Below are positions 33,485 to 45,699 of a stretch of 64,000 nucleotides of DNA, piece by piece (position 1 is the first letter of the stretch; every line of letters begins with the position of its first letter). This DNA comes from Laguncularia racemosa. Its lineage: Eukaryota; Streptophyta; Magnoliopsida; Myrtales; Combretaceae. The notes beneath the pieces were generated by a model. It had not been told where the DNA came from. It ran no database searches and saw nothing but the letters and a program-made list of their open reading frames with translations. Both the position numbers and the translations under genes were made by a program. The stretch lies in assembly GCA_037954665.1 (NCBI GenBank), contig JBBMOL010000136.1, positions 744,001-808,000 of the forward strand. Direction: 5' to 3'.

Positions 33485-34990
33485 TGGCATATAGATATCA
33501 GACATGTCTAACTTGCTCACAAAATAATCAAATTTAGGTTTAAAAAGGCCTTTAGTGAAGATGTCAGCTACTTATTGATTTGTAGGTAGGAAAGGCATAC
33601 ACACACTTCGTTCTTCAAGCTTCTCCTTTATGAAATGTCTATCAACCTTAACATGCTTAGTCTTATCATGTTGTATTGGATTGTGGGCAATGCTTATGGC
33701 ATCCTTATTGTTACAATAAAGTTGCATAGGTAATTCTATTGGTCATTTGAGTTCCTCCATCATTCTTTTTAGCCAAATCATTTCACAAATTCCGTGAGTC
33801 ATAGAACGAAATTTTGCTTTAGCATTACTTCTAGCTACTACTGTTTGTTTTTTACTTCTCCATGTTATAAGGTTGCCCCAAACATACGTATAATATCCAG
33901 AGGTTGATTTTCTATCTATAGAAGAACCTGCCCAATCAACATTTGAATAAGTTTCAATACTTTATATATCACTTGATTTAAAAAATAAACCTTGCCTTGG
34001 TGATCCCTTTAAGTATCGTAAAATTTTGTAGACCGCAACCTTATGTTCTTCTCCAGGATCATGCATGAATTGATTGACCATGCTTACTGTAAATGCTATA
34101 TCAAGCTGAGTATGAGATAAATAAATTAACTTTCCTACTAACCTCTAGTATTTTCTTTTATCAATCTTTTTTCTTCCCTCTAATCCAAATTTTACATTTG
34201 GATCAATTGGCGTTTCTGCTGGTCGACAACCACTCATACCATTTTCCCTTAAGAGATCCAGAGTATACTTTCTTTGTGAAATAACTATCCTTTCTTTGAA
34301 CGTGCTACTTCCATACCAAGAAAGTATTTTAGAGGTCCTAAATCTTTGATTTAAAACTTAATGGCTAGCTGCCCTTTTAGTCTTTCCATTTCAAATAAGT
34401 CATCTCTTGTAAAAACTATGTCATCAACATACACTATAAGGACAGTAGTTTTACCTTGTAGAGTATGCTAAATAACATGATATGATCTGCTTGTCCTTGA
34501 GAATAGCCTTGTCCTTTAACAAACTGGGTGAACCTCTCAAACCAAGCTCATGGTGACTACTTCAATCCATATAGGGATTTTTTTTAGTTTAAGGACCTTA
34601 GATTCATACCTTTCTTCAAACCCTAGTGGTAGATCCATGTAGACTTCCTCTTCCAAAGTTCCATTGAGAAAAGCATTCTTCACGTCTAGTTGTTGAAGTG
34701 GCCAATTCAGATTTACAGCAATACTCACGAGAACTTAAATTGAATTTAATTTAGCTACTGCAAAAAAAAGTCTCAAGATAGTCTATTCCATATGTTTGAG
34801 TAAATTCTTTGGCAACCAAACGAGCCTTGTATCTTTCCAATGATTCGTTTGATCTTAACTTGGTGGTAAACACCCATTTGCAACCCACATTCTTCTTCCC
34901 ATGAGGTAGCTATACTTCTTCCTAGGTTTCATTTTTCATGAGGGCATTCATTTCATTAAAAATTGCCTTCTTCCACTCCGGAATTTCTAA
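33485..34990 (-). pseudogene. Copia K reverse transcriptase and RNase H
   Basis: Matches PEWKKAIFNEMNALMKNET (34975), then LDVKNAFLNGTLEEEVYMDL near 34690, a YVDD site near 34430, RKYTLDLL, and RNase H parts with DKTKHVKVDRHFIKEKLEE near 33630. Stops and small frameshifts throughout. Confidence 0.85.
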
Positions 34991-36500
34991 AGCATCCTGC
35001 ACATTTTTTGGTGTCTCCATAGTAGATAACCGAGATAAGAATGTGAAGTAAGGAGTAAAGAGTTTTTTATAAAACACAAAATTAGACATGGGATACCAAG
35101 TTGCTTGTTGTACACCTTGTCTTTTTGCTATAGGTAGATCAAGTTCTAAGGAGTTGAAAGAAGGTTCAAGAGTAAACTCATTACCTCGAGTTTCAGCAAG
35201 ATCTTGATGTTCAGATTGTTGGCAGCATGGAAATCCTTCATCCCCTTTTTCTTGATTCCAGTTTCTTCTTTCATAAACACACAATTCATTTGTTTTAGGA
35301 CTACTTCTGTAATCATCTTTTTCATGTTCTGACTCTAGAATTAATATCCAAGTTTCATTACCTAACTCATTTATTGCCCCAAAATTAGAATCATTTTAGT
35401 TTACAGGGCCTATTCTAGGATAAATAGGATCAATTCCTAAAGGATAGTTCATTTCTGTAAGAGCCAATTCTTCCGTTATTAATCTGTTCTCTCCGTGAAG
35501 TTGAGGCTCAAAGAATGGCTAAAACTCAACAAAGGTGGCATCCATAGTTACAAAAATTTTCCTACTACTTGGATCATAGACTAATACTCTTTTTGACTTG
35601 AAACATATCCTACAAAAACACATTTTTTTGCTCTAGGATCCAATTTGCTCCTATTATGATCATTACTATGGATGAAAGCACTACACCCAAAGATTCTCTA
35701 AGGTAGATCATTAGTGATCCTAGAATTGGGAAATTTTTCCTTAAACACAACTATGGGAGTTTTAAACTTAAGGACACAAGATGGCATCTTATTAATAAGA
35801 TATGTAGTAGTTAACAATGCTTCTCCCCACAAATATTGTGGAACACTACTTGAGAACTTTAATGCCCTAGTGACTTTTAGAAAATGCCCATTTTTCTTCC
35901 GGCTACACCATTTTGTTAAGGTGTGTTTGGACAAGAACTTTGATGTATGATGCCATTTTTCTTGAAAAACATTCCTAATTGATCCTTAAAGAATTCTCTC
36001 CCATTATCACTCCTAAATATTTGAATTTTGTTTTGAAATTGTGTTTCAATCATAACATAGAAATCTTCAAACACCCTTTTTACGTTAGATTTATCTTTTA
36101 ATAAAAATACCTAACTAAGTCTAATGTGATCATCTATAAAAATTACAAACCATTTTTTCCCAAATACTATTGCAACCCTTGAAGGTCCCCAAACATCACT
36201 ATGAATTAGTTTAAATGGTGTTGATGGTTGATAATTTTGATGTGGGAAAGAAGCTCGCCAGTGTTTAGCTAAAGAACAAACATCACATTGGAAAAAAAAA
36301 AGGATCTTTATTGATAAATAATTGATGTAACAAACGTTTTAGATAAATGAAATTCGGATGTCCAAGTCTATAGTGCCATAAAATTACTTCATCGTCAATT
36401 GAAATAGAACTAAAACATAAAGAATTGTGCATCACATAGTTGTCTCTGGAATTAAGGATATAGAGGTCTCCAAATTGTCTAGCACTGCCAATCATCCTTC
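34991..36500 (-). pseudogene. Copia K integrase and linker
   Basis: The zinc-domain segment LWHYRLGHPNFIYLKRLL lies near 36395. An integrase core follows with stops. Then CSRKKNGHFLKVTRALKFSS and LWGEALLTTTYLINKMPSCV near 35800. The linker includes LDLPIAKRQGVQQATWYPMSNFVFY near 35120. Degenerate copy. Confidence 0.85.
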
Positions 36501-37896
36501 CTAAGGTCTTGTCCTGAAAAACACAAAAATCAGAATCAATTATAGCTCGACAATTGAGACTTTGGGTTAATTTAGAAATAGATACAAGGTTACATGAGAG
36601 ATTAGGAACATGTAGGACATCACAGAGGATTAGACTAGGAGTTAACTTGACAATTCCTTTCCCAGCATTGCTGAGAAAGATCCATCAGCTATTCTAATTT
36701 TTTTGTTCCCTGCACATGATGTATAGGATAAGAAAAAATGGGAATTTGCTATCATATGATCACTTGCACCAGAGTCAATAATCCAAGAGTTTATGTTATT
36801 GGAATCAAGATTGAGAAAGACAAAAGGAATAGAGAAATCAGTACCTAGTTGTGCAAAGGAGCAAGAGGAATTATTGATAGAAATAGATTGAGTTAGTTTA
36901 CTGGTTTGGAGATTTGATTGAAAAAATTTGTTTAGAAGCTCCAGATGTTCTTTAGTGAAAATTGGTATTTCTGAAGAAGATTTCTGCCCTTGCTCATCAT
37001 GTATTGCTTAAAAAGCCTGGTTTCCTCGATTTTCTACTCCTTTCTTCTTGAAATTCTTGAAGGTGGGAGGTTTCTCATGAATCTTCTAACATGTATCACA
37101 AGTCTACCAGAATTTCTTACATACATCACAGTAGGGTTTTTTCTTTTTTTCCTTTTCACTCTTCGTTGTTGCTAGTGCTAAGGACTTTGGAATTTGTGAC
37201 TCAGTGTCTATCAATATCACTTTTCTTCTTGTTTCCTTACGCCGGATTTCTGAAATTGTCTCACCCAAGGTTGGTAGGGGTTTTTTTCCAAGAATTCTGG
37301 AGTGGACTTCATTAAATTCTTGATTCAGTCCATTTAAGAATAGGTATACTCTCTCATTCTCCTCCTTCTTGGCTGCCTTCATGCTTTCCTTGGAGCATAC
37401 CCAGTGATCGTTCCAACTGTGATTAAGCTCTTGCGATATTGAGACTATCTCATTATAATAGGTTGTAACATCTCGCTTACCTTGTTGTGAATTCCACAAC
37501 TTTGTTTTTAATTCAAATATCTAGGAAGCATTCTCCGCATCAGAATATGTTTCCTTGACAGCATTCTAAACATCTTTAACCATCAAAAGGAATAGGTAGG
37601 GTTTTCCAATGGCCGGTTCCATAGAGTTTATTAACCAAGCCATAATAAGGGATTTTTTGACTTCTAAATACCTAATCGCATAATATCATCAACTGGTTTT
37701 TGAATATCTCCAGTGATATAGCCAAATTTTCCACGGCCTTCAATCGCCAATCTAACTGATTGTGCCCATTCTAGATAATTTTTTCCATTTAGCCTATTGT
37801 TGTAAGCTAAAGGGATAAATGAGATGCATCGTTGCCTTGGTGCATGTTGGTCTCACCAAAAACCTTACTCACGCCGCTATCTACTTTAGTAGGCAT
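36501..37896 (-). pseudogene. Copia K gag and protease
   Basis: The ATG at 37896 (MPTKVDSGVS) opens a gag with RLNGKNYLEWAQSVRLAI in a shifted frame near 37780. WNSQQGKRDVTTYYNEI and VYLFLNGLNQEFNEV follow near 37480-37340. A CxxC part of the knuckle (CDVCKKFW) is near 37110, and the protease site WIIDSGASDHMIANSHFF near 36780. Several stops. Confidence 0.85.
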
Positions 37897-37966
37897 AGTT
37901 GAATGTTGTCGCTTGGTGAACGCCGTTTTAGTCATTAGGTGTATCAAATTGTTTGCTTTGATACCA

Positions 37967-38193
37967 TTTAGTTTTTGGTATAAAAAACGATTAATTCATG
38001 AATAATAGCAGTACACAATTTATAGAGAAAAGATTCCTAATAAAATAGGAAACTTAATCTCTTATTTCTAAGCTTAATCCCTTAATTCCAAGCTCAAAGA
38101 TAATTAAGGGATTTTTATTCTAAAAATAAACTCCTATAATAAAAATAGAATCCTAACATTATTACTAAAAGATTTTGCTATTAGATTTCAACA
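37967..38193 (-). repeat. 5' LTR of copia K (227 bp)
   Basis: Starts TGTTGAAATC on the minus strand. The terminal base pair next to the PBS is mutated (TTTAG where the 3' LTR has TGTAG on the plus strand). Confidence 0.86.
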
Positions 38194-38198
38194 CAAAC

Positions 38199-39690
38199 TT
38201 ATTATAAATCAAGCAATTTGAGATGGATACTTGGCACATGGCTCCTCTCCTTTCTCAAGGCTATTGGCAACTCTAAATCTCCACCATCATTTTGATTTTC
38301 ATCCTCAGATTGGACCACGGCATTCAAGTTGGATGGTTAACTCATTTTTATGCCTCCTAGTATACGCTCTAATTTCTAGAGTGATTAGAGTAGTTCTCAG
38401 GTCTAATAAATGAAGTCTAGCTTAGATAACTTAGAGGCTATCACAAGTTGATCTCTAGATTTAATCACTACTTTAGATGGAGAAACAATGGATAAGCATT
38501 AATTATCTTGTAGGTGATTGCTGACCCAAAGAGGGGGAATTGAGTGGAGACACTGGTGTTGACAGTTGTTGACTTAAAGATGAACTAGAAGGTTAACCAG
38601 GCTGAGTTGGATGTGATGAGTAATCAGATTGACACAATCCGGACTTGGGGGGAACTTTCAACTAAAAATGGCAATAAAAATTGTCTGGGCACACATTTCT
38701 TTTCTTCTCTAACACTCTTCCCTAAAGTATAGTGTTGTGGTAGGGCTGATATTCCAAGAAAATAACATTGGCAGTAACAAAAACTTGTTTACAAGAAGGG
38801 TGATAGCATTTGTAACCCTTTTATAAAGGGAAATATTCAATAAACACGCGTTTAATTGCCTTAACTCAAGTTTATACTCTTGTAGTAAATTGTTTTGAAT
38901 AAAAACTATAGACCAAAAGCTCTTGGTGGCAATGTATTTAATATTCTACCCTTAGGATAAGAATAGAGTAGAATGCTTAGTGGTGTCATGAGTTGAAGGA
39001 CTTTAGAAGGAACACGATTTATAAGGCAAGTAGCTCTTACAACAGCTTTCCCCACAAGGAATTAGGAATTGAAATAGTTAACATCATATATTTAGCATTG
39101 TTAAGTAAATGTTGATATTTTCTTTCTTCCCCAATCTACTGAGGAGCTTAAAGGCATCAACTTTGATGAATGATCTCAATGTTAGCTAAATAATTTCCAA
39201 ATTCATTTGAAAAATATCCCTTTCATGGTCGGTCCGTAGAATTTGAATATTTAACTAGAAAACATTGGATTCAAACTTGTGGAATTGTTTAAAACTTATG
39301 ATTTCATATTTCTCTTTAAGTAGATAAACCTAGCAAACCCTTAGAGTGATAATCAATTAAGGTAGCAAACCATTTATTTCTAGTATAAGTAGGTATTCAA
39401 GATAGTCTCCAAATGTCGCTTTGAATTGAAATGAAGTTTTTTAATGGTTGCTATGGTTGAGAATGATACAAGTTCTTATAGAATTTTGCCATAATGCAAT
39501 GCTCACATTTGAAATGATTAACTTCTTTATTTGTAAAGAGATTTGGATACAACTGACTCATATAAGAGAAATTCAAATGATGCAGACAACACTTATTTAT
39601 TATAAATCATAAAGAAATGAATCTTTAATTATGTAAACGCATTGGTAGTAGTGTAGCTATTATAAAACGCATATGTGCTAGACAACACTT
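38199..39690 (-). pseudogene. Copia J integrase remnant
   Basis: Minus-strand pieces in order: SQLYPNLFTNKEVNHFKCEHC near 39520 (zinc domain), a QSDIW first-Asp motif near 39410, ATLIDYHSK, a recognisable VxERKxxHLL-type motif near 39130 with damage, and SLWGKAVVRATCLINRVPSKVL near 39020. It ends with CAKYPSQIA near 38230, joining the RT frame on the other side of K. No open frame remains. Confidence 0.78.
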
Positions 39691-40230
39691 ATTTAATATC
39701 TAAATCCTTTCGATACTGTTTGGAGGACTTTGGTCAATGGGTAAAATGTAAAGAGCTAAATTTGATTTATGGGTTTTTAGTCTATAATTTAAATGGATTT
39801 GATTCCTTGGGCTGAAGTAACATGGCTCAGAAAGTTAAGCTCATGATGATAATCCAAGGGGATTTGGATTGGTGAGCTGGAGTAGAGCTTGTTAGATCAG
39901 CCGATTCGGTCCAACCTTTTTCAATGAGGCTCGCACTTGAAAGACTTTCAATGGGCTTAGCCTCATTAGAAGCTCATGTGAAGATCTATACGTTTATAGT
40001 TGTAGATCATCATCACCATCTAATGAATGAGAGGTATGACCAAAACTTTACAAATAATCATAGCTCTCTCATTTGAAGGGGAGAACTTTTAGAGAAACAC
40101 CATTATTCTACCAGATTTTTCTCTTAAAAGTCAAAACCATGATATATTAAAGAATATCTACCTGTCACCAAAGTGCTAGAGCTTACTTGAGATCACTTAC
40201 TCTTCCTCCTCGTTCTATTCATCCCTGATT
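39691..40230. other. Unassigned intron stretch between two copia remnants
   Basis: About 540 bp with no recognisable coding motif on either strand. GACAACACTTATTTA occurs at about 39583 and again at about 39686, which may mark a small duplication at the truncated edge of J. Confidence 0.5.
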
Positions 40231-40906
40231 ATTCTCATACATGTTGCTTCTCTTATTAGGCCACGTGTAGTGCATTCTCATGCAATACGTATGTAACCCT
40301 TGTACTCAAACCCTTAGCCCCATACCCATAAAGACACATTTTAAAGCCCTAGGATCCAGTTTCCCTCTCTTTTGACTATGAGCATGCACACATGACACTT
40401 ACACAAAAATTCTTGTAACAGGATTGTCACTAGTGTTTAGCTTTGGATAAAAAGTTGAAAGGAAGTCAATAGTCAATAGGGCCTTTGAAACCTAAGACTA
40501 TAGAAGGCAATCTGTATATGGGATGAGTGGTTGTAAGAGCCACTTCCCCCCAAAAAGCTTAAGACATATTCTTTTGAAACAATAAAGCTTGGGTTTCAAA
40601 AGATAGCCATTTTTCCTCTTTGCTAACCTATTTTGCTATGGAGTATCCACACAAGATAACTCTTGAATCATTCCTTCTTTTTGGAACAAGGGGTAAGAAT
40701 TTGATTGAAATAATCCCTAGCATCATCTAACCTTAACCTCTTGATATTGGTCCTCAATTGGTTTTTGATCATGGAGCAAAAGTTTGGGAATATATGACTA
40801 ATGTCAGATTTATGTTTAGTAGAAAAGTAAAGGTAATATAGATAAAATTACCAATAAAAGAAACAACTTATCTTGGTCTAGAAGCACTAGAAACAATAGA
40901 TTGACC

Positions 40907-41194
40907 CTAGATGTCACTGTGAATTAGATAGAATGGAATAGATTTTTTCTTATTGCTAATTAGAAAGGGTACTTGTTTGGCAAATTCACACCTCACAATG
41001 AAAATTTTCAATATCAAGATTCGTAAACTAAGAGGGAAAACAATCTTAAATGATGGTTGTCTTAATTGATAATGGTGAAACAAAATTTTTTCTTTATTAG
41101 AAGCAGTAGAATCTAAAACAAAAGAATGGCGTTTGACCTTCATTATTGATGAGGTAGAGGCATTAGCAAATAGGTATATGGCGAAATGAGACAA
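40907..41194 (-). pseudogene. Copia M pre-integrase zinc domain
   Basis: Open for 95 codons. It contains KILFHHYQLRQPSFKIVFPL (the LGHPSF position), CEFAKQ, and IPFYLIHSDI, which ends on the first catalytic Asp of integrase. Further integrase pieces with stops follow to about 40250. Confidence 0.8.
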
Positions 41195-41785
41195 AACTGG
41201 GTCGGTCGTGATTTCTTGATCTCTAGACCTTATTTCGAAGAAAAAGAGCTAACTCGAAGAAATCGGTACTAATTTATGCCATTTTTAGGACAAATTCCTT
41301 TGTTTAATCCCTTAAACAATCGAATTTGCTATTTTTGGTAAATTTTTATATTAGCTATAACTTTAGACACTTCTATTTTAAGTGTCCTTTGTGGCATTGT
41401 ATTTGTTTTTCGGTTTTCTACGTGCCCTTACATTTTAGGCATTTCTATTTTTGGTAAATTTTAGACGTTTCTATTTTTAAAAACTTCTTATATTCTATTT
41501 TTGGTAGCTTTATGTATGCTGTTATTCGTACACTTTAGGACATTGAGCAGACATTATCATTGAGTATTATTAAAATATTGAGCTGTCATTGCTCCATTTT
41601 TCTTCCCAAATTTCGTAATTCAAAATTTATCGAATTTGGATGCCAAATACCAATGAATTCATAAAATCAATTGATATTTGAAGGTCGCATACCGGGTATT
41701 CACAGAATCAATAGTTTGTGATAAAGTTTTTATTATTTTCACATGTTTATGCTGCGTCAATTATGTTCAAATCGACATGGTGCTT
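41190..41785. other. Unexplained ~590-bp insert in copia M
   Basis: It sits between LYYFKAP and the zinc-domain segment of M, where related elements have only a few codons. It has no coding frame. CTATTTTTGG-like motifs recur near 41328, 41447 and 41499. It may be a solo LTR or another non-autonomous element; no TSD could be fixed. Confidence 0.5.
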
Positions 41786-42744
41786 TAAAATAGTAGAGGC
41801 CATCTTGTTTTCTAGCATGTCCACTCATCTTCCTTGAATTCCTGTCTTGAAATACACAATAGTTGCTGTGAAAAGCAACATTACACTATAAATCTTAGGA
41901 GTTGGGTGAGTTTTTGTATGGATACAAGGTTGATAGTTAGTTTAGGAACATGAAGGACATTTCTTAGAGTCACTGATGGGTTTATTTTGACATACCCCAT
42001 ACCAGCAACAATTCCCATCAGCTATGGCTATTTTCCTACTACTTAGACATGGAGTGTAGGTTGAAAAACATGTGGATTAAAGGGTCATTTGGTTTGTAGC
42101 TCGAGTCCATGACCTAAGTGTTGGTAAAGGGGGTACCTAAGGCATTCAATCCAAAGGAAAATGAAACCTACTTGAATGCACAAAAGAATAAGTACCTAAT
42201 GGCCTTTCAAGGCTATTCGTTTGATATCTCACCTTCTCAACTTCCTCTATAGCAATTGTCCATGTTGTAGCACTTGATGTTTTGGTTTTTGACATTTTTT
42301 GCCTCCTTTAGAGGCTAATCCGTAAACAATTCCAGCATTGAAGGGTATAAATGATCTATTTTAAGTTATTGAAAGAAATATTTTGCTCTAGGATAGTTCC
42401 AGTAATAAGGATCGGAAATAAAGCTATAGTAATTCTAACTATAAAGGCTAGACCTTTTTTCCCTTCTTTAATTCCTTTTTAGACATGAAGGCTAGAAACA
42501 AAAAAAAAAATTGTTGAGAGGAGAATGAATCACACTAATTAGCAATGGAGGCTGAAACAGAAAGGGGAAAAAGAATTCATTAATAAAGGCGGGAAATGAC
42601 TTGAGCAAGAGGAACATAACTTGGCCGTGATACGATGCTTCAAAACCGTAAATTTAGAACTTGTTTATTGAAGTGATACATAATTTGTACATAAGAAGCC
42701 TATTTATAGTTAATCCCAATATGGTTGGTATTGATGAAAGAAAC

Positions 42745-42905
42745 TATTAACTAGTAAGATTTTATTTATTCTATTTATTATTAGATTTTTTTTTTTAATT
42801 AATATGCTTTCCTAAATTAGATATGTAATTTCTGTATAAATATTCTTATACAGGAGATGTAAAAATTAAAAAAAGAAATAAGAATTTTATTTGTGAAAAA
42901 TAATA
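42745..42905 (+). repeat. 5' LTR of copia N (161 bp)
   Basis: Starts TATTAACTAG, where the 3' LTR has TGCTAACTAG, and ends GTGAAAAATAATA before the PBS. Confidence 0.93.
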
Positions 42906-42918
42906 TGGTATCAGAGCC
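42906..42918 (+). other. Primer binding site of copia N
   Basis: TGGTATCAGAGCC lies directly after the 5' LTR. Confidence 0.92.
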
Positions 42919-43319
42919 ATCTTGCTGCCTTTGAGGTGATTTTGTTCCTGCTGTAGTGTTAGGGTTTCTTTTTTTTACTATTCCCAAAGAGGTCGAGTTT
43001 ACTCCCTCGGTTTTTTTCATCACTACCGCTTTCCCAAAGACGTACACCCTCCAACCAGTCGTTCCTAAAAGTCCGACCACCACCTAAAGTCACGTGTGAG
43101 CTCACGGGTTGATCAAAGATTTTTGGGTGTTCTTCACTCGTCGGCGCGTAAAGGCACATGAGTCCCTCGCTGACCATCCTTTGTCATCGTCCCTCGCTTA
43201 GAACCTTGCGTCATCATCCTTCGACCACCATTCTCCAGCCACGATCGTCTGATTAGAGGTTAGATTTTATTTACCGTCTGTTCTCCGTCGTTTTGACCAA
43301 ATCTATTATTCTTGTGTCT

Positions 43320-44400
43320 ATGGAGGATACTAAGGTAGTAGATAATGGTTCTCTCTCACAAAGCAGTGCTGTGAAACTTGATGGGGCCAGTACGTATCTT
43401 GCTTGGTCACGTGCTTGTTTGCTATTTATTAAATCTAGGAGGTTGCTAGGATATATTACTGGAGAAAAAAAACCCCTTAAGGTTTTTGATGTAACCTATG
43501 CCCAATGAGATTCTGAAAACTCACTTATTATGACATAGCTTTTGAATACTATGCATCATTGAATTTCCAAACAGTATTTATTACTTGACGTTACTGAGAA
43601 AATTTGGAACTCAACTAAATGCACCTATTCTCGCAAAGGAAATGATGCCTAGATTTTTGAAATTCAGAATAAATTCCATGGCACAAAACAAGATGAGTTG
43701 ACAATCACGGAGTATTATTCTGAATTAAGTGGGTTATGGCAAGAGATAGATTATTATCAGGATCTCCAAGCATGTTGTATGGAAGATGTTCTATTTCAAA
43801 ATTTGGTTGAAAAAGAGAGTCTGATTTTTTGGCCGGTTTAAACCCAGCGTATGATCAGATAAGGGTTCAAGTTCTTGGTAAAATTCCTTTTTCCTTCTCT
43901 TGAGGATGCATACTCTCATGTTCAATGGGAAGAAAGCCGACGTGGTGTCATGCTTTATACAATACCAGTCAAGAAGTCTGGTTTAACTATTTCTCATGAA
44001 CAGTCAAAGGCAACCACTTCTGATAAAGATCACTTGCACTGTGACTATTGTAGGAAGCTAAGGCATACAAAGGAGACTTGCTGAAAGCTACATGGTCAAC
44101 CAACTAGAGGTCGTGGGGGAAAACGAGTCAGTTCATCAAGGGCTCAAGCAAATATGGGTGGAATATGTGAAAGCATCCAAGGAGACAAGCTCTGGAGAAA
44201 CTCTGTCTTTTGATGAAATTCAGCATCTTCGTCACCTTCTGACTAAACTTGAGTCTTCCAGTAGTGCCACATCCAATTATGTGCAATCAAGTATTGCCTT
44301 TACTGCTCACCTTAATTCTTGGATTATTGACTTTGGTGCAAATAGACACATAACACTCTTCAAAATACCTTCAAAACTATTCTTCATGTAATGGGGAGAA
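43320..44400 (+). pseudogene. Copia N gag and protease
   Basis: MEDTKVVDNG at 43320, gag core STYLAWSRACLLFIKSR, then LTITEYYSELSGLWQEIDYY and a decayed knuckle CDYCRKLRHTKETC near 44040. The protease active site reads WIIDFGANRH near 44320: DSG has become DFG (TCT to TTT). Stops begin at 43506. Confidence 0.9.
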
Positions 44401-44559
44401 TGTCAAAATAGTTGTTGGCTCCTTAACTCCTGTCTTAGGAACAGGTTCTATTATTTGTACTCCTAAAGTTAAACATTCATCTGTTCTCCATGTACCAGAG
44501 TTTCCTGTTAATTTTTTATCTGTTAGTTCCATCACCAAAGCTCTGAACTATAAAATCGT

Positions 44560-45690
44560 GTTCTTCCCTAATCATTGTGTTTTTCAGGACCTTCAAACAG
44601 TGGAGAGGATTGGCAGTAGTAGATTGCATGATGGCTCGTACATGCTTGATGGACCTAAAAACTCTGGTCAAGCCTTTTTTGGTGATAATAAGGATGTAAA
44701 CCAAAAAATAGTACAGTGGCATAGGTAGTTAGGACATATATCTTTTTTTGTTTTAAAAAAGTTATATCTTAATTTATTTTCGAGAACTCAGTTTGAATCT
44801 TTGTTTTGTGATGCTTGTGAGTATGCGAAGCATACTAGAAACTCTTATCCTTTACATAATAATAGAAGTACCATTCCTTTTATGACTATCCATTTTGATG
44901 TATGGGGTCCTACTCAAAAAATTTCTTTGTCGCGTAGTCGCTGGTTTGTTACTTTTATTGATTTTTCACTAGAATGACATGGGTATATTTGTTAAAAGCA
45001 AAAAATGAAGTTGTTTCCTACTTTCAATCATTTCATAAGATGATCTATACTCAATTTAATGTCAAGAAAAGAATCTTGAGAACTGACAATGGCACCAAAT
45101 ACATGGATAAAAACTTTTGTGTTTATTTGGAATCCAATGGGATAATATACATCAAACCAGTTGCCCTTACTCTAGTGCACAAAATGGGGTTGTTGAAAGG
45201 AAAAATAGGCATTTGTTAGATGTGGCAAGATCTCTTATGTTTACTAAGAATATATCAAAACCTTATTGGGGAGATGCTATTCTAGTAGCTGCTTATCTTA
45301 TCAACAAAATGCCACTTAAAACCCTTGATTTTCAGAGCCCTCTTGAAGCTTTAAAGGGTAAATGAATATTGTTCTTCTAAAGGTGTTTGGTTGTGTTTGT
45401 TTTGTTCACACTAGAAATGCTGGGAAACTTGACCCTAGAGCCCTCAAATGTGTGTTTATTGGGTATTCTCCTATACAGAAAGGTTATAAATGTTATCATC
45501 CTTCCTCCAAAAGATTTTTTGTCAGTATGGATGTTACCTTTCAAGAATTTGAGCCCTATTTTAACAATTCCTCATCACCCCTTTAGGGAGAGAGCAATAA
45601 GGAGGAAGAGGTAATTTCTCCTACCTCTATTGTTGTGGAACCTCTTAATGATGACATAAGGAAGGGTGAAATTGGAGAAAGAGTTTAGGG
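44560..45690 (+). pseudogene. Copia N integrase
   Basis: CVFQDLQTVERIGSSRLHD, a damaged HRxLGH zinc domain, CDACEYAKHTRNSYP, then HFDVWGP, where the usual HSD Ser has become Phe. LRTDNGTKYMDKN follows, and then VVERKNRHLLDVARSLMF in a shifted frame. The C-terminal part with KLDPRALKCVFIGYS is well kept. Frameshifts near 44970 and 45170. Confidence 0.88.
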
Positions 45691-45699
45691 GGAGACTAT

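Larger units (their letters stand above)
33251..38193 (-). mobile_element. Copia K: LTR retrotransposon nested in J
   Basis: LTRs lie at 37967-38193 (5', 227 bp) and 33251-33471 (3', 221 bp), with the PBS complement GCTTTGATACCA at 37955-37966. Flanks are CAACT on the left and CAAACT on the right, a duplication with a one-base change. The J polyprotein is split at this point and resumes on the far side. The copy is full length but degenerate. Confidence 0.88.
31559..39690 (-). mobile_element. Copia J: old 5'-truncated element hosting K
   Basis: It has a 3' LTR, RNase H, RT and, beyond copia K, integrase up to the pre-integrase zinc region. No gag, 5' LTR or PBS was found to the right. The coding part is heavily decayed. 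Its RT frame breaks at copia K (33251) and picks up at 38199. Confidence 0.8.
40231..42635 (-). mobile_element. Copia M: 3'-truncated element (5' leader, gag, protease, integrase part)
   Basis: The PBS complement GCCGTGATACGA at 42624-42635 is a decayed initiator-Met site, inside an LTR that begins at 42636. Going leftwards: leader and weak gag (42600-42070), protease-to-integrase linker (LYYFKAP near 41790), an unexplained insert (41190-41785), the zinc domain (CEFAKQVPFLISNKKKS near 40960) and integrase C-terminal KLDPRALKCVFMG-like sequence near 40350. RT and 3' LTR are missing. Confidence 0.75.

Noticed and set aside
40155..40172. GTCAC as the missing TSD partner of copia J
   Set aside because: No LTR sequence precedes it, so a 5-bp match is not meaningful.
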